Counted from the first letter of the stretch, positions 26,694 through 35,397 are shown. The stretch: 64,000 nucleotides of DNA from Hydrogenophaga sp. (GCF_019264445.1 NZ_JAHVAB010000047.1:1-64000); one strand, 5' to 3'. Notes: a model not told the origin generated them from the sequence alone. Numbers and translations: made by a program.

Positions 26694-27287
26694 ATGGAAA
26701 TCGCGCCCAACCGCAAGGCCCTCACGCACGAACGCATCCTGGACACCGCGTCCAAGGCGATCCGCCGCGCGGGGTTTCAAGGGGTGGGCGTGGCCGACAT
26801 CATGAAACAGGCCGGGCTCACGCACGGCGGCTTTTATGCGCACTTCGCCTCGCGCGACGCGCTGCTGGCCGAGGCCCTGGCGCACGCCGGGCAGCAGAGC
26901 GCCGAGCGCATCGCCAAAAGCACGGCCCGGCGCGCCGCCGCCGGGGCCAGCCCGTTGCGCGCGCTGGTGGAGGGTTACCTGTCGGATGCGCACCTGGGTG
27001 GCACCGAGACCGGCTGCGCGGTGGCCGCGCTCGCGTCCGAGATGCCACGCCAATCGGCCGATGTGCGCGAGGCCGCTGCGCAGCGCGTGCGCGGCCTGGT
27101 GGCGACGGTGGAGCGCGCGCTGCCCGAAGGCGCCGCGCCGGGCACCGCAGCCGCCTTGGCGAGCCAGATGGTGGGCGCGCTGCAGCTGGCGCGCGCGCTG
27201 GGCGACAACGCCGAAGGCCGCGCCTTGCTGGCCGCCAACCGCCGCACCTTGCTGGCGCAACACGACACCACCGGCTCACCCGGCTGA
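26694..27287 (+). CDS. TetR/AcrR-family repressor of the adjacent MATE pump
   Basis: A 197-residue regulator with the helix-turn-helix in residues 10-55 (THERILDTASKAIRRAGFQG, then IMKQAGLTHGGFYAHFASRDAL), followed by a helical ligand pocket. The start at 26694 has no clear Shine-Dalgarno sequence and lies just after the operator; with a start site inside or beside the operator the mRNA would have almost no leader. The ORF is open further upstream to 26562, but that would run the coding region through the operator. It resembles NemR/QacR-type repressors of drug or electrophile efflux. Ligand unknown. Confidence 0.9.
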   Translation: MEIAPNRKALTHERILDTASKAIRRAGFQGVGVADIMKQAGLTHGGFYAHFASRDALLAEALAHAGQQSAERIAKSTARRAAAGASPLRALVEGYLSDAHLGGTETGCAVAALASEMPRQSADVREAAAQRVRGLVATVERALPEGAAPGTAAALASQMVGALQLARALGDNAEGRALLAANRRTLLAQHDTTGSPG

Positions 27288-27340
27288 GCCATGGACTTCA
27301 CCCTGCCACCGCGTTCGCGGTCCAGATCTCCTTCACCCTT

Positions 27341-27362
27341 GAATATGACACCCGTCATATTC
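27341..27362. promoter_or_regulatory. Second TetR operator, in front of the MATE gene
   Basis: GAATATGA-CACCCG-TCATATTC is an inverted repeat with eight-base arms and six-base spacing, nearly identical in its arms to the operator at 26649-26676. It lies in the 166-base gap between the TetR gene and the efflux gene, so the regulator likely controls both itself and the pump. Confidence 0.72.
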
Positions 27363-27394
27363 GAGGGCGCTTCCATCCGCCCGGGACTCCCCTC

Positions 27395-27457
27395 ATGAAA
27401 CGCCACCCAGCCACCGCCTCCATCCAACGCACCTGCCTGCGGGGCCCGCGCGCATGA
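27395..27457 (+). CDS. Possible 20-residue leader peptide coupled to the MATE gene
   Basis: An ATG opens a 20-codon frame (MKRHPATASIQRTCLRGPRA) whose TGA stop overlaps the ATG of the efflux gene as ATGA. The overlap suggests translational coupling of the pump to a short upstream ORF. The ribosome site is weak and the peptide is unlike known families, so this could be chance. Confidence 0.3.
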   Translation: MKRHPATASIQRTCLRGPRA

Positions 27458-28803
27458 CCGCCCAGAACCGGGTGCAGCAGATGCTGCACGCGCCCTTGCT
27501 GCCCACGCTGCTGCAACTGGCCACGCCCAATGTGATGGGCCTGTTTGCCACGACCGTCGTCATCGGCTACGACGGCTACATCCTGGGGCGGGTGGGTGCC
27601 GATGCGCTCGCGGGCATCGCGCTGGTGTTTCCGCTCTCGATGCTGATGCTGCAGATGTCGGCCGGCGGCATTGGCGGCGCCACCACGGCCGCCGTGGCGC
27701 GGGCACTGGGTGCGGGGCGGCATGAGGATGCGAGCCGGCTCGCGCAGCAGGCACTGCTGATCGCCGCCTTGCTGGCGGTGCTGTTCATGGTGGCGTTGCT
27801 GGGTTTCGGGCGCGGCATTTTCAGCGGCATGGGCGGGCGCGGTGCCGCGCTGGGCGCGGCGCTGGCGTATGCCCAGGTGCTGTTTGGCGGCGCGGCGGTC
27901 ATCTGGTTCACCAACGTGCTCGCGGCGGTGGTGCGCGGCGCGGGCAACATGTTGCTGCCTTCCTTGCTGTTGCTGGGCACCGCGCTGCTGCACCTGGCGC
28001 TGGCGCCTCTGCTGGTGTTTGGCTGGGGTCCGCTGCCCGGCATGGGGGTGGGCGGCGCTGCCGCCAGCACGCTCGCGGTGAACGCGCTCTCTGCGCTGGT
28101 GATGGTGGCTTACCTGCTGCGCCCCCAGGGCGTGGTGAACCTGAGGCGCACCGCTTGGTTGCCGCGCGCAGCGCTCTGGCGCGACATCCTGCGCGTGGGG
28201 TTGCCGGCCTCGCTCAGCCCGGTGATCAGCAACGCCTCGATTGCGGTGGCCACGGGCTTCGTGGGCCACTACGGCACGGCCGCGCTCGCGGGCTATGGCG
28301 TGGCCGCGCGGCTCGAATACATCCTGGTGCCCATTGCCTTTGGCTTCGGCACGGCACTCACCGCCATGGTGGCCACCAACATGGGCGCGGGGCAGTCGGC
28401 GCGCGCGGTGCGTGTGGCCTGGCTCGGTGGCGGTGTGGTGGCGGCCATCACCGGCACCATCGGCGTGGTCACCGCCATCGCGCCTGGGCTGTGGATGAAC
28501 CTCTTCACACAAGACGCAGAGGTGCTTGGCGTGGGCGCGCCTTACCTGCGCATCGTGGGCGGCTGCTACGCGTTCTTCGGCCTGGGGCTGGCGCTGTTCT
28601 TTGCATCGCAGGGCGCAGGCCGCATGCTCTGGCCGCTCACCGCCAGCATGGGCCGCCTCGTGGTGCTGGTGGTGGGCGGCTGGCTGTGCGTGCACGTGTT
28701 CGAGACGTCCGCCACGGCCCTCTTTGCTGTGATCGCTTTCAGCCTGGTCGTCTATGGTTCCACGCTCGCCATCGCCATCCGCATGGGCAGCTGGACACGT
28801 TGA
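27454..28803 (+). CDS. MATE-family multidrug efflux transporter
   Basis: Twelve-helix inner-membrane antiporter of 449 residues that expels cationic drugs in exchange for Na+ or H+. The two related halves are visible: the first from LLPTLLQLATPNVMGLFATTVVIGYDGYILG and the second from DILRVGLPASLSPVISNASIAVATGFVGHYG. Length and layout are typical of NorM/MepA-type proteins. It is downstream of a TetR gene and a matching operator, the usual arrangement for inducible drug efflux. No adaptor or outer-membrane channel gene adjoins. Confidence 0.93.
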   Translation: MTAQNRVQQMLHAPLLPTLLQLATPNVMGLFATTVVIGYDGYILGRVGADALAGIALVFPLSMLMLQMSAGGIGGATTAAVARALGAGRHEDASRLAQQALLIAALLAVLFMVALLGFGRGIFSGMGGRGAALGAALAYAQVLFGGAAVIWFTNVLAAVVRGAGNMLLPSLLLLGTALLHLALAPLLVFGWGPLPGMGVGGAAASTLAVNALSALVMVAYLLRPQGVVNLRRTAWLPRAALWRDILRVGLPASLSPVISNASIAVATGFVGHYGTAALAGYGVAARLEYILVPIAFGFGTALTAMVATNMGAGQSARAVRVAWLGGGVVAAITGTIGVVTAIAPGLWMNLFTQDAEVLGVGAPYLRIVGGCYAFFGLGLALFFASQGAGRMLWPLTASMGRLVVLVVGGWLCVHVFETSATALFAVIAFSLVVYGSTLAIAIRMGSWTR

Positions 28804-28838
28804 ATCCCTTCTTTCCTTCATCACCCCAGGAGACCTTC

Positions 28839-29261
28839 ATGACCGACCTCACCCAGCAGTTCAACGCACGCGGCGAAGGTGCCTTGCCCGGCCACCTGGG
28901 CCTGGTGTTCACGCTCGTGAGCCCGGCCGAGGTGCGCGCCGAGCTCGCCGTGAAGCCGCACACCATGGCCCCGAATGGTTTCCTGCACGCAGGCAGCATC
29001 GTCACGCTGGCCGACACCGCCTGTGGCTATGGCTGCGTGGCCAACCTGCCCAAAGAGGCCAACGGCTTCACCACCATCGAACTCAAGAGCAACCACCTGG
29101 GCACCGCACTGCAAGGCACCATTGAGTGCGTGGCACGCCCCGCGCACGTGGGCCGCACCACGCAGGTGTGGGACGCGGTCGTCACCCACCACGACACGGG
29201 CAAGACCATTGCGCTGTTTCGCTGCACGCAGATGGTGCTGTACCCCAAGGCCAGTGCCTGA
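28839..29261 (+). CDS. PaaI-like hotdog-fold thioesterase
   Basis: A 140-residue cytosolic hotdog protein that hydrolyses acyl- or aryl-CoA thioesters. The active-site region NGFLHAGSIVTLADTACGYGC and the later HVGRTTQVWDAVV match the PaaI/YiiD-type family. The start has CAGGAGACCTTC upstream. It begins 35 bases after the MATE gene and may be read on the same transcript. It is a general acyl-CoA housekeeping enzyme; no specific substrate can be named. Confidence 0.9.
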   Translation: MTDLTQQFNARGEGALPGHLGLVFTLVSPAEVRAELAVKPHTMAPNGFLHAGSIVTLADTACGYGCVANLPKEANGFTTIELKSNHLGTALQGTIECVARPAHVGRTTQVWDAVVTHHDTGKTIALFRCTQMVLYPKASA

Positions 29262-29393
29262 CAAGGGTCCGCCCGCGATTTTGTGAGCATTTGTGTCGAT
29301 GCCGATTTTTTTTGAATCCAGAGGGCAGGGTTAACGCGTATTCAGTGGGCAACCCAACGCTGGCTCTGCCGGCACAACCGAAAGGAAACCCTC

Positions 29394-29825
29394 ATGAAAA
29401 CCGCACGCCTCTCCCTCATCGCCTTGGCCCTGACCACCGCTTCCGCCGGCATGGCTTTCGCAGCCGACGCCTCCGCCCCCAAGACGCGTGACCAGGTCCG
29501 CGCCGAGCTCATGGAAGCCCAGCGCAACGGCACCCTGATCGCCGACGGCCAGACCGGCGCCACCTTCCGCGACCTCAACCCCGGCCGCTACAGCGCGATG
29601 CCCGCCACGTCGATGAAGACGCGTGCCGAAGTGCAAGCCGAGCTGCGCGACGCCTGGGCGCGTGGTGAACTGGTGGCCGATGGCCAGACCGGCGCCACCT
29701 ACCGCGACCTCAACCCCGGCCGCTACAGCGCACAAACCATGGCCATGCAGCCCGTGCAGCCGCGCGTGAACATGTCCACCCAGGTGGGCCAGCTGCAGGG
29801 CGACACCACGCTGCAACTGCGTTAA
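29394..29825 (+). CDS. DUF4148 family secreted protein with duplicated module
   Basis: A 143-residue periplasmic or secreted protein of unknown function with a signal peptide (MKTARLSLIALALTTASAGMAFA). Two copies of a module follow, each with KTR..V.AEL and then DGQTGAT(F/Y)RDLNPGRYS; the second starts 45 codons after the first and their DNA differs at only two positions over 56 bases. This is the DUF4148 signature, common and often multi-copy in Burkholderiales. AAAGGAAACCCTC precedes the ATG. A terminator hairpin follows at 29842. The near-identity of the two units points to a recent duplication or gene conversion. Confidence 0.85.
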   Translation: MKTARLSLIALALTTASAGMAFAADASAPKTRDQVRAELMEAQRNGTLIADGQTGATFRDLNPGRYSAMPATSMKTRAEVQAELRDAWARGELVADGQTGATYRDLNPGRYSAQTMAMQPVQPRVNMSTQVGQLQGDTTLQLR

Positions 29826-29841
29826 GCCACTCACCGCACAC

Positions 29842-29873
29842 AAGCCCCCACGCCCTCGAAGGCGCGGGGGCTT
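29842..29873 (+). terminator. Hairpin after the DUF4148 gene
   Basis: AAGCCCCC and GGGGGCTT form a stem around an inner imperfect CGCC/GGCG pairing, 17 bases after the DUF4148 stop. The T-run after it is poor, so termination may be incomplete. Confidence 0.55.
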
Positions 29874-29926
29874 GCTGCCTTGTGCGGCGGGTGGGTGAGG
29901 GCGGGCGTGGCGCTACAGTTCAGCCC

Positions 29927-30571
29927 ATGTCCCGCATCGCCGTCATCGACTTTGAAACCACCGGCATCTCGCCAGGCCTGGGCGACCGTGCCACCGAGGT
30001 GGCCATCGTCATCACCGAACACGGCCGCGTGGTGGACCGCTACCAGAGCCTGATGAACGCGGGGGTGCGCATCCCTGGTTTCATCACACAGCTCACCGGC
30101 ATCACCAACGAGATGATCGCCTCGGCCCCGACGGCGGAAACCGTGATGAGAGACGCCGCACGCTTCGTGGACGATGTGCCCATGGTCGCGCACAACGCTT
30201 CTTTTGACCGGCGGTTCTGGGCGGCCGAGCTCGAGCGCGCTGGTGCACAAGCTTTGCAGCCCTTTGCCTGCACGGTGCTGCTTTCGCGGCGCCTCTACCC
30301 CGAAGCGCCGAGCCACAAACTGGGGTCACTGGTGGATTTTTTCCGGCTGCCACGCACCGGGCAAGCGCACCGCGCACTGGCCGACGCCGAGATGGCCGCC
30401 GAGCTGTTGGGCCGCATTCAGCACGACCTGCGCACCCGCCACGGCGTGGGCGTGCCCGATCATGCGTTTCTCATGGCGCTGCAACGCTGCACGCGCGCTG
30501 CGCTGCCGCGCTTCATCCAGACGCACACGCAGCGCGCGGATGTTGCCGCGCTCAGTACACGCGCAGCTTGA
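29927..30571 (+). CDS. DnaQ-like 3'-5' exonuclease domain protein
   Basis: A 214-residue DEDDh-type exonuclease. ExoI is DFETTG at residues 8-13, ExoII includes HNASFDRRF, and ExoIII is HRALADAEM, giving the full acidic and histidine set. The length is that of stand-alone proofreading-type exonucleases rather than the DNA polymerase III epsilon subunit with a polymerase-binding tail. The start ATG opens directly at the first strand of the fold; the ORF extends 45 bases further without support. Its last 20 bases overlap the convergent outer-membrane gene. Confidence 0.9.
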   Translation: MSRIAVIDFETTGISPGLGDRATEVAIVITEHGRVVDRYQSLMNAGVRIPGFITQLTGITNEMIASAPTAETVMRDAARFVDDVPMVAHNASFDRRFWAAELERAGAQALQPFACTVLLSRRLYPEAPSHKLGSLVDFFRLPRTGQAHRALADAEMAAELLGRIQHDLRTRHGVGVPDHAFLMALQRCTRAALPRFIQTHTQRADVAALSTRAA

Positions 30572-31046
30572 ACTGGACAATCACCGCGCCGTCCACCTTG
30601 CCGATGGATGGGATCACGCCGACGTTCACACCATAGCGCTTGCCTTCCCAGGTCGCCATGGGCAAGGCGGCGAAAAAGGTGCCGCCCTTGGCCAGCGACG
30701 GGTAGCCGTCCATCACGCCCACGGTGGCGCCGAGCTTGATGGGACCGATCGACCAGGGCTGCCAGTTCACGGCGGCATACGTCGTGGTCTTGCGCACGCT
30801 GTTGTAGTAAGCGCCGGCCATGTACGACACCTCGGGGCTGGTGCGGTATTCCGCGCCAAGGCCGAGGTTGTTTTCGTTGTACCCATTGCTGCGCGAGAAG
30901 TGGCGCGAGAAGCCGCCCACGTTGAGCCACACCTCATTGCGGGGGGCATCGAGCTGCATGGCCGGTGGGCTGGCGGGAGCGGTCTGGGCCAGCACCGGGC
31001 CGGCTGTGACGCACAGCGCCGCCATCGCGAGGTAAAAAGGTTTCAT
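30552..31046 (-). CDS. Small outer-membrane beta-barrel-like protein, family unknown
   Basis: A 164-residue exported protein with signal peptide (MKPFYLAMAALCVTAGPVLA). The rest is a run of short amphipathic strands (WLNVGGFSRHF, NNLGLGAEYR, YMAGAYYNS, YAAVNWQPW, IKLGATVGVMDGY, RYGVNVGVIP) ending in a strand QFKLRVY. This fits an eight-stranded outer-membrane barrel of the type that includes PagP-like and other small barrels; I cannot name the family with confidence. The start at 31046 gives the signal peptide; the longer ORF adds a basic tail. It converges on, and slightly overlaps, the exonuclease gene. Confidence 0.72.
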   Translation of the reverse strand: MKPFYLAMAALCVTAGPVLAQTAPASPPAMQLDAPRNEVWLNVGGFSRHFSRSNGYNENNLGLGAEYRTSPEVSYMAGAYYNSVRKTTTYAAVNWQPWSIGPIKLGATVGVMDGYPSLAKGGTFFAALPMATWEGKRYGVNVGVIPSIGKVDGAVIVQFKLRVY

Positions 31047-31216
31047 GCGGGCCTCTGTCGTTGAGCCACCCAAGAAGGGTGTGTGACAACTTGTTTCGAC
31101 CCGCGAGCGCCCGGCTTGAACCCGCTCATGCCCCAGAATCCACCGCTGCGTGACTTTTTGGGCATTTGCCACGGCGTGGCGCCACCCTTTGTCATGAACA
31201 CGACACACCGACCCGC

Positions 31217-32314
31217 ATGAAAACCCACACCCCCCACACCGTCCTGACCACCCACGACACCACCCGCATCGACGACCTGCGCATCGGCGCGGTGCGCCCG
31301 CTCATCACGCCCGCGCTGCTGCAGGAATGGCTGCCCGCACCGCTCGAAGCCCAGGCACTCGTGGAGTCCAGCCGCGCCGCAATCTCGCGTGTGCTGCACG
31401 GGCAGGACGATCGCCTGGTGGTGGTGGTCGGCCCATGCTCCATCCACGACCATGCACAGGCCATGGCGTACGCGCGCCTGCTCAAGGCACAGGCCGATGC
31501 CGTGCAGCAAGACCTGCTGGTGGTCATGCGCGTGTACTTCGAGAAGCCGCGCACCACCGTGGGCTGGAAGGGCTACATCAACGACCCGCACCTCGATGGC
31601 AGCTTCGCGATCAACGAGGGGCTCGAGATGGCGCGGGCGCTGTTGCTCGACGTGCTGGCGCTGGGCTTGCCGGTGGGCACCGAGTTCCTCGATCTGCTCA
31701 GCCCCCAGTTCATCAGCGACCTCGTGAGCTGGGGCGCCATCGGCGCGCGCACCACCGAAAGCCAGAGCCACCGCCAGCTCGCCAGCGGCCTGAGCTGCCC
31801 CGTGGGCTTCAAGAACGGCACCGACGGCGGTGTGAAGGTCGCGTCCGACGCCATCCAGGCGGCCAGCGCCTCGCACGCCTTCATGGGCATGACCAAGATG
31901 GGCCAGGCCGCCATCTTCGAGACACGCGGCAACGACGACTGCCACGTCATCCTGCGGGGCGGCGTACAACCCAACTACAGCGCCGCTGACGTCAGCGCCG
32001 CCTGCGCGCTGCTGCACAAAGCCGGGCTGCGCGAGCAGGTCATGGTGGACGTGTCGCACGCCAACAGCAGCAAGCAGCACCGCCGGCAAATCGACGTGGC
32101 CGCCGACGTGGCGGCACAAGTGACCGCAGGCGACCGGCGCATCGTGGGTGTGATGATCGAAAGCCACCTGCATGAAGGCCGCCAGGACATCGTGCCCGGC
32201 CAGGCGCTGCAGGCCGGCGTGAGCGTGACCGATGCCTGCATTTCGTTTGAACAGACCATGCCGGTGCTCGAAGGCCTGGCCGCGGCGGTGCGTGCGCGCC
32301 GCGCGCGAGGCTGA
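31217..32314 (+). CDS. aroG: 3-deoxy-7-phosphoheptulonate synthase (DAHP synthase), class I
   Basis: Condenses phosphoenolpyruvate and erythrose 4-phosphate, the entry step to aromatic amino acids. The 365 residues show class I motifs GPCSIHD, RVYFEKPRTTVGWKGYINDPHLDGS, VGFKNGTDG and DVSHANSSK. The ORF is open to 31166 but the ATG at 31217 starts the family's N-terminus. It corresponds to the AroF/AroG/AroH type; which amino acid inhibits it cannot be read reliably from the sequence, so the aroG label is generic. No leader peptide or attenuator is evident in the 170-base upstream gap. Confidence 0.92.
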   Translation: MKTHTPHTVLTTHDTTRIDDLRIGAVRPLITPALLQEWLPAPLEAQALVESSRAAISRVLHGQDDRLVVVVGPCSIHDHAQAMAYARLLKAQADAVQQDLLVVMRVYFEKPRTTVGWKGYINDPHLDGSFAINEGLEMARALLLDVLALGLPVGTEFLDLLSPQFISDLVSWGAIGARTTESQSHRQLASGLSCPVGFKNGTDGGVKVASDAIQAASASHAFMGMTKMGQAAIFETRGNDDCHVILRGGVQPNYSAADVSAACALLHKAGLREQVMVDVSHANSSKQHRRQIDVAADVAAQVTAGDRRIVGVMIESHLHEGRQDIVPGQALQAGVSVTDACISFEQTMPVLEGLAAAVRARRARG

Positions 32315-32319
32315 ACACA

Positions 32320-33348
32320 ATGGCCCTGGCCTGGCGCGCGGCGCCCGCTGTCAACCTCGCCCTGCAAGGCGGTGGCGCGCACGGTGCTTTCACCTGGGGC
32401 GTGCTCGACGCCTTGCTGGAAGACGGTCGGCTGCCATTCGAGGGCGTCAGCGGCACCAGTGCCGGCGCGATGAACGCGGTAATGCTTGCGCAAGGCCTGA
32501 TGGTGGGTGGCGCCGACGGCGCACGTGCGGCGTTGCGCGACTTCTGGATCGCGGTGGCCACCAGCCTGCCTTTCGAAGTGGCCCAGCCCACGGCCGACGG
32601 CAAAAACATGCGGCTGGCGCCCGCCATGCAGCTCCTGCTGCAGTGGACGCAATACTTCTCACCCGAGCAGCTCAACCCTTTCGATCTCAACCCGCTGCGC
32701 CAGATCCTGTCAAAGCAGGTCGACTTCGAGCGCCTGCGCGCGCACAGCCCGGTGAAGCTGTTTGTGGCCGCCACCCACGCCAACAGCGGCAAGCTGCGCT
32801 TGTTCCGCGAACCAGAGCTCACGCCAGACGCCGTGCTGGCCTCGGCGTGTCTGCCCACCCTGCACCGCAGCGTGGTGATCGATGGTGAACCGTATTGGGA
32901 TGGAGGCTATGCGGCAAACCCGGCGGTGTTTCCGCTGTTTCACGAGTGCCGTGCGCGAGACATCCTGCTGGTCATGCTCGCGCCGCTAAAGCACAGCGCC
33001 GTGCCGCAGTCAGCGCCAGACATCCGCAGCCGGATGATGGAGCTGGCGTTCAACGCCACGTTCCTGCGCGAGATGCGCATGTTTGCAGACCTTCGGGAGC
33101 GGGCGGCGCGCACCGCGTGGTGGCGAAGGGGCGACCTGGACCGGCGACTGGCCGGCACGCACTTTCACGTGATCGAAGCCAGTGACGTGATGCGCGAGCT
33201 GAGCACCGAGAGCAAGGTGGCCGCGAACATGCGCTTTTTCGAAATGCTGTTTGCGCTGGGCCGTGAGCACGGCAGCGCGTGGCTGTCGGCCCACCATGCC
33301 GACGTTGGCCGACGCAGCAGCGTCGACCTTCAAGCCCTGTTTGACTGA
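32320..33348 (+). CDS. Patatin-like phospholipase
   Basis: A 342-residue serine lipid acyl hydrolase. The patatin set is complete: oxyanion loop GGGAHGAFTWG near residue 17, nucleophile in GTSAG near residue 45, and the catalytic aspartate in DGGYAANP near residue 195. There is no signal peptide, so it acts in the cytosol or at the inner membrane, or is exported by another route. It starts five bases after the DAHP synthase stop and is probably co-transcribed with it, without an obvious metabolic link. Confidence 0.92.
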   Translation: MALAWRAAPAVNLALQGGGAHGAFTWGVLDALLEDGRLPFEGVSGTSAGAMNAVMLAQGLMVGGADGARAALRDFWIAVATSLPFEVAQPTADGKNMRLAPAMQLLLQWTQYFSPEQLNPFDLNPLRQILSKQVDFERLRAHSPVKLFVAATHANSGKLRLFREPELTPDAVLASACLPTLHRSVVIDGEPYWDGGYAANPAVFPLFHECRARDILLVMLAPLKHSAVPQSAPDIRSRMMELAFNATFLREMRMFADLRERAARTAWWRRGDLDRRLAGTHFHVIEASDVMRELSTESKVAANMRFFEMLFALGREHGSAWLSAHHADVGRRSSVDLQALFD

Positions 33349-33352
33349 AGGA

Positions 33353-33607
33353 TCAGCGCGGCTTGCGCGGCACCATCGGGCCGCGGCCTTCGATGTGGCG
33401 GAAGTTGATGCGGCCCTTGGTCAGGTCGTAAGGCGAGAGCTCCAGCGAAACGCGATCACCCGCCAGGATGCGGATGTGGTTCTTCTTCATCTTGCCGGCG
33501 GAATAGGCGATCAACTGGTGACCGTTGTCCAGCGTGACGCGAAAGCGCGTGTCGGGCAGCACCTCGTTGACGATGCCCATCATGTCGATCAGTTCTTCTT
33601 TGGCCAT
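33353..33607 (-). CDS. infA: Translation initiation factor IF-1 (second-copy type)
   Basis: An 84-residue S1/OB-fold protein that binds the ribosomal A site during initiation. [43 protein letters not shown] is IF-1-like. It is longer than the usual 72 residues because of the tail [20 protein letters not shown]. Burkholderiales carry an extra, longer IF-1 of this type outside the ribosomal-protein operon, and the location here fits that copy. The ATG at 33607 has AAAGGAAACACC upstream; the longer ORF is not supported. Confidence 0.9.
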   Translation of the reverse strand: MAKEELIDMMGIVNEVLPDTRFRVTLDNGHQLIAYSAGKMKKNHIRILAGDRVSLELSPYDLTKGRINFRHIEGRGPMVPRKPR

Positions 33608-33635
33608 GGTGTTTCCTTTGCTTGAAGTGTATCGG

Positions 33636-33917
33636 TCAGTTGGGACGGGCCGACTGGCGGGCAGCATCGTGCACCCAGTCAATGCCCTGCGCAAGGCCGT
33701 AGTCGGCCGCGGCGGCGTGTGTGGCAAAAGCGCTGTCGAACCGCATCACGCGGGCGGTGGATGCACTGCCTTGCCCGCTGGCGATGGACACCTGGGCAGC
33801 AAAAAGGCCACCGGGGAGAAGCCGCGGGGAAGCCGCAATGCGGTACTTGCCCAGCGTCAGGGGAGCGTGCGTGGCAGTCGTTGGAATCGTGGAAATCGTT
33901 GGAATCATCAAAAACAT
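33636..33917 (-). CDS. Small conserved hypothetical protein
   Basis: About 93 residues. The core, [62 protein letters not shown], is regular alternating strand-helix sequence of the kind seen in small DUF-type proteins of Burkholderiales. The frame is open to 34238, but the upstream part is Cys/Pro/Arg-rich with no coding character, so the start is placed at 33917 (33908 is the alternative); neither has a strong ribosome site. The N-terminal [10 protein letters not shown] comes from a short tandem repeat of GTTGGAATC-like units. It precedes infA by 28 bases. Function unknown. Confidence 0.6.
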   Translation of the reverse strand: MFLMIPTISTIPTTATHAPLTLGKYRIAASPRLLPGGLFAAQVSIASGQGSASTARVMRFDSAFATHAAAADYGLAQGIDWVHDAARQSARPN

Positions 33918-34280
33918 CAGTGGGCCAGAGCCCTGGTCAAAGCCATGACATCGGTACGGCCCGAAACACATACAGGTGGCAGCCCCAAGCGCCGGGGTGC
34001 CCCACCGGTTCTTCCGGCACTGGCCCAACGCGCAAGGCATCAGGCCGGAACCGGTGCACGAGCCACGGCAGAGGCATCGGCAACAGCAGGGAGAAAGAGG
34101 GCCACGGTGCTGTGAGAGAGCCGTGTGGCACGCGCCTTGGAGGGGCTGGACCAGCAGCCCCTCTGCCGGGGGCGGGTGCGTCCTGGCGGTGAAGCTGGGG
34201 CGCGGCTGGTCGCTCAAGGCGACCGCGCACTGTAACACGGCGCGGCAAAACGCGCAGCAGCACGTTTTGGCGGCCGGGAC
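33918..34280. other. Intergenic stretch without a recognised gene
   Basis: No frame here has coding character on either strand; the tracked ORFs are cysteine/proline/arginine-rich shadows. The part next to minE holds a CAAAACG/CGTTTTG inverted repeat (34246-34269) downstream of the minE stop, which might terminate the min transcript but lacks a T-run. Confidence 0.5.
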
Positions 34281-34541
34281 TTACTTGCGATCCGGGAGCT
34301 CAATCTTCACTTCGAGCACATCCAGGTTGTCCTGGCGGTCGAGCTGAACCTTGATGTCGTCCTGGTTGATCTTGATGTACTTGCTGATGACCGCCACCAG
34401 CTCACGCTGGAGGGCGGGCAGGTAATCCGGCTCGGAAGCGCTGCGTCCGCTGCGCTCATGCGCCAGGATGATCTGCAGCCGCTCCTTGGCGACGCTGGCG
34501 GTCTTCTTTTTCTCACCGAGCAGGAAGGAGAGTATCGACAT
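34281..34541 (-). CDS. minE: Cell division topological specificity factor MinE
   Basis: An 86-residue protein that drives MinD off the membrane and so confines septum inhibition to the cell poles. The N-terminal amphipathic segment [30 protein letters not shown] is the MinD-binding/membrane part, and the rest is the dimer domain ([21 protein letters not shown]). It is the last gene of minCDE, three bases after minD. Length is typical. Confidence 0.97.
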   Translation of the reverse strand: MSILSFLLGEKKKTASVAKERLQIILAHERSGRSASEPDYLPALQRELVAVISKYIKINQDDIKVQLDRQDNLDVLEVKIELPDRK

Positions 34542-34544
34542 GCC

Positions 34545-35360
34545 TTACTTCCCTCCAAACAGGCGCTTGAAGAAGCCCACTTTCTCGGCCTCGATGAAGC
34601 GCAGCGGTTTTTCGGCACCCAGAAAGCGGTCGATCACATCGCTGTAAGCCTCGGCCACATCGGTGCCCTTGAGGTGGATGGCCGGTGTGCCCTGGTTGGA
34701 CGCGGTCAGCACACTTTCGCTCTCCGGGATCACGCCGATGAGCTTGATGCGCAGGATGTCCTGGATGTCTTCAAGTGAGAGCATCTGGCCGTCGGCCACG
34801 CGGCCCGGGTTGTAGCGGGTGATCAGCAGGTGTTCCTTGACCGGTTCCTTGCCTTCGATGGCGCGCTGCGTCTTGCTGCCCAGCATGCCCAGGATGCGGT
34901 CTGAGTCGCGCACGCTGGAGACTTCCGGGTTGGTCACGACCAAGGCCTCGTCGGCGTAGTGCATGGCCATGAGCGCTCCAGTCTCGATGCCGGCTGGCGA
35001 GTCGCACACGATGTACTCAAAACCCATCTCGGTGAGGTCGGTCAGCACCTTGTGCACGCCTTCCTGGCTGAGTGCGTCCTTGTCGCGCGTCTGGCTGGCC
35101 GCCAGCACAAACAGGTTGTCACACTGCTTGTCCTTGATCAGCGCCTGGTTCAGGTTGGCTTCGCCCTGAATCACGTTGATCAGGTCGTACACCACGCGGC
35201 GCTCGCAACCCATGATCAGGTCCAGGTTGCGCAGGCCCACGTCGAAGTCGATCACGGCGGTCTTGTGGCCGCGCAGGGCGAGGCCCGACGCGAAGCTGGC
35301 GCTGGTGGTGGTCTTGCCCACGCCGCCCTTGCCGGAGGTGACGACAACAATCTTGGTCAT
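34545..35360 (-). CDS. minD: Septum site-determining ATPase MinD
   Basis: A 271-residue deviant-Walker ATPase that recruits MinC to the membrane. The deviant Walker A is VVVTSGKGGVGKTTTSASFA, with the switch regions DFDVGLRNLD and VCDSPAGIE. The C-terminal amphipathic membrane helix is EKVGFFKRLFGGK. It lies between minC (37-base gap) and minE (three-base gap), the standard operon. Confidence 0.98.
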   Translation of the reverse strand: MTKIVVVTSGKGGVGKTTTSASFASGLALRGHKTAVIDFDVGLRNLDLIMGCERRVVYDLINVIQGEANLNQALIKDKQCDNLFVLAASQTRDKDALSQEGVHKVLTDLTEMGFEYIVCDSPAGIETGALMAMHYADEALVVTNPEVSSVRDSDRILGMLGSKTQRAIEGKEPVKEHLLITRYNPGRVADGQMLSLEDIQDILRIKLIGVIPESESVLTASNQGTPAIHLKGTDVAEAYSDVIDRFLGAEKPLRFIEAEKVGFFKRLFGGK

Positions 35361-35397
35361 GGTGAGAAGTCCTTCAATTCAAACAGTGGGGGCGGTC

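Noticed and set aside
27355-28824. 489-residue minus-strand ORF opposite the MATE gene
   Set aside because: Histidine/arginine/glutamine-rich shadow without motifs; the MATE frame has a full membrane pattern.
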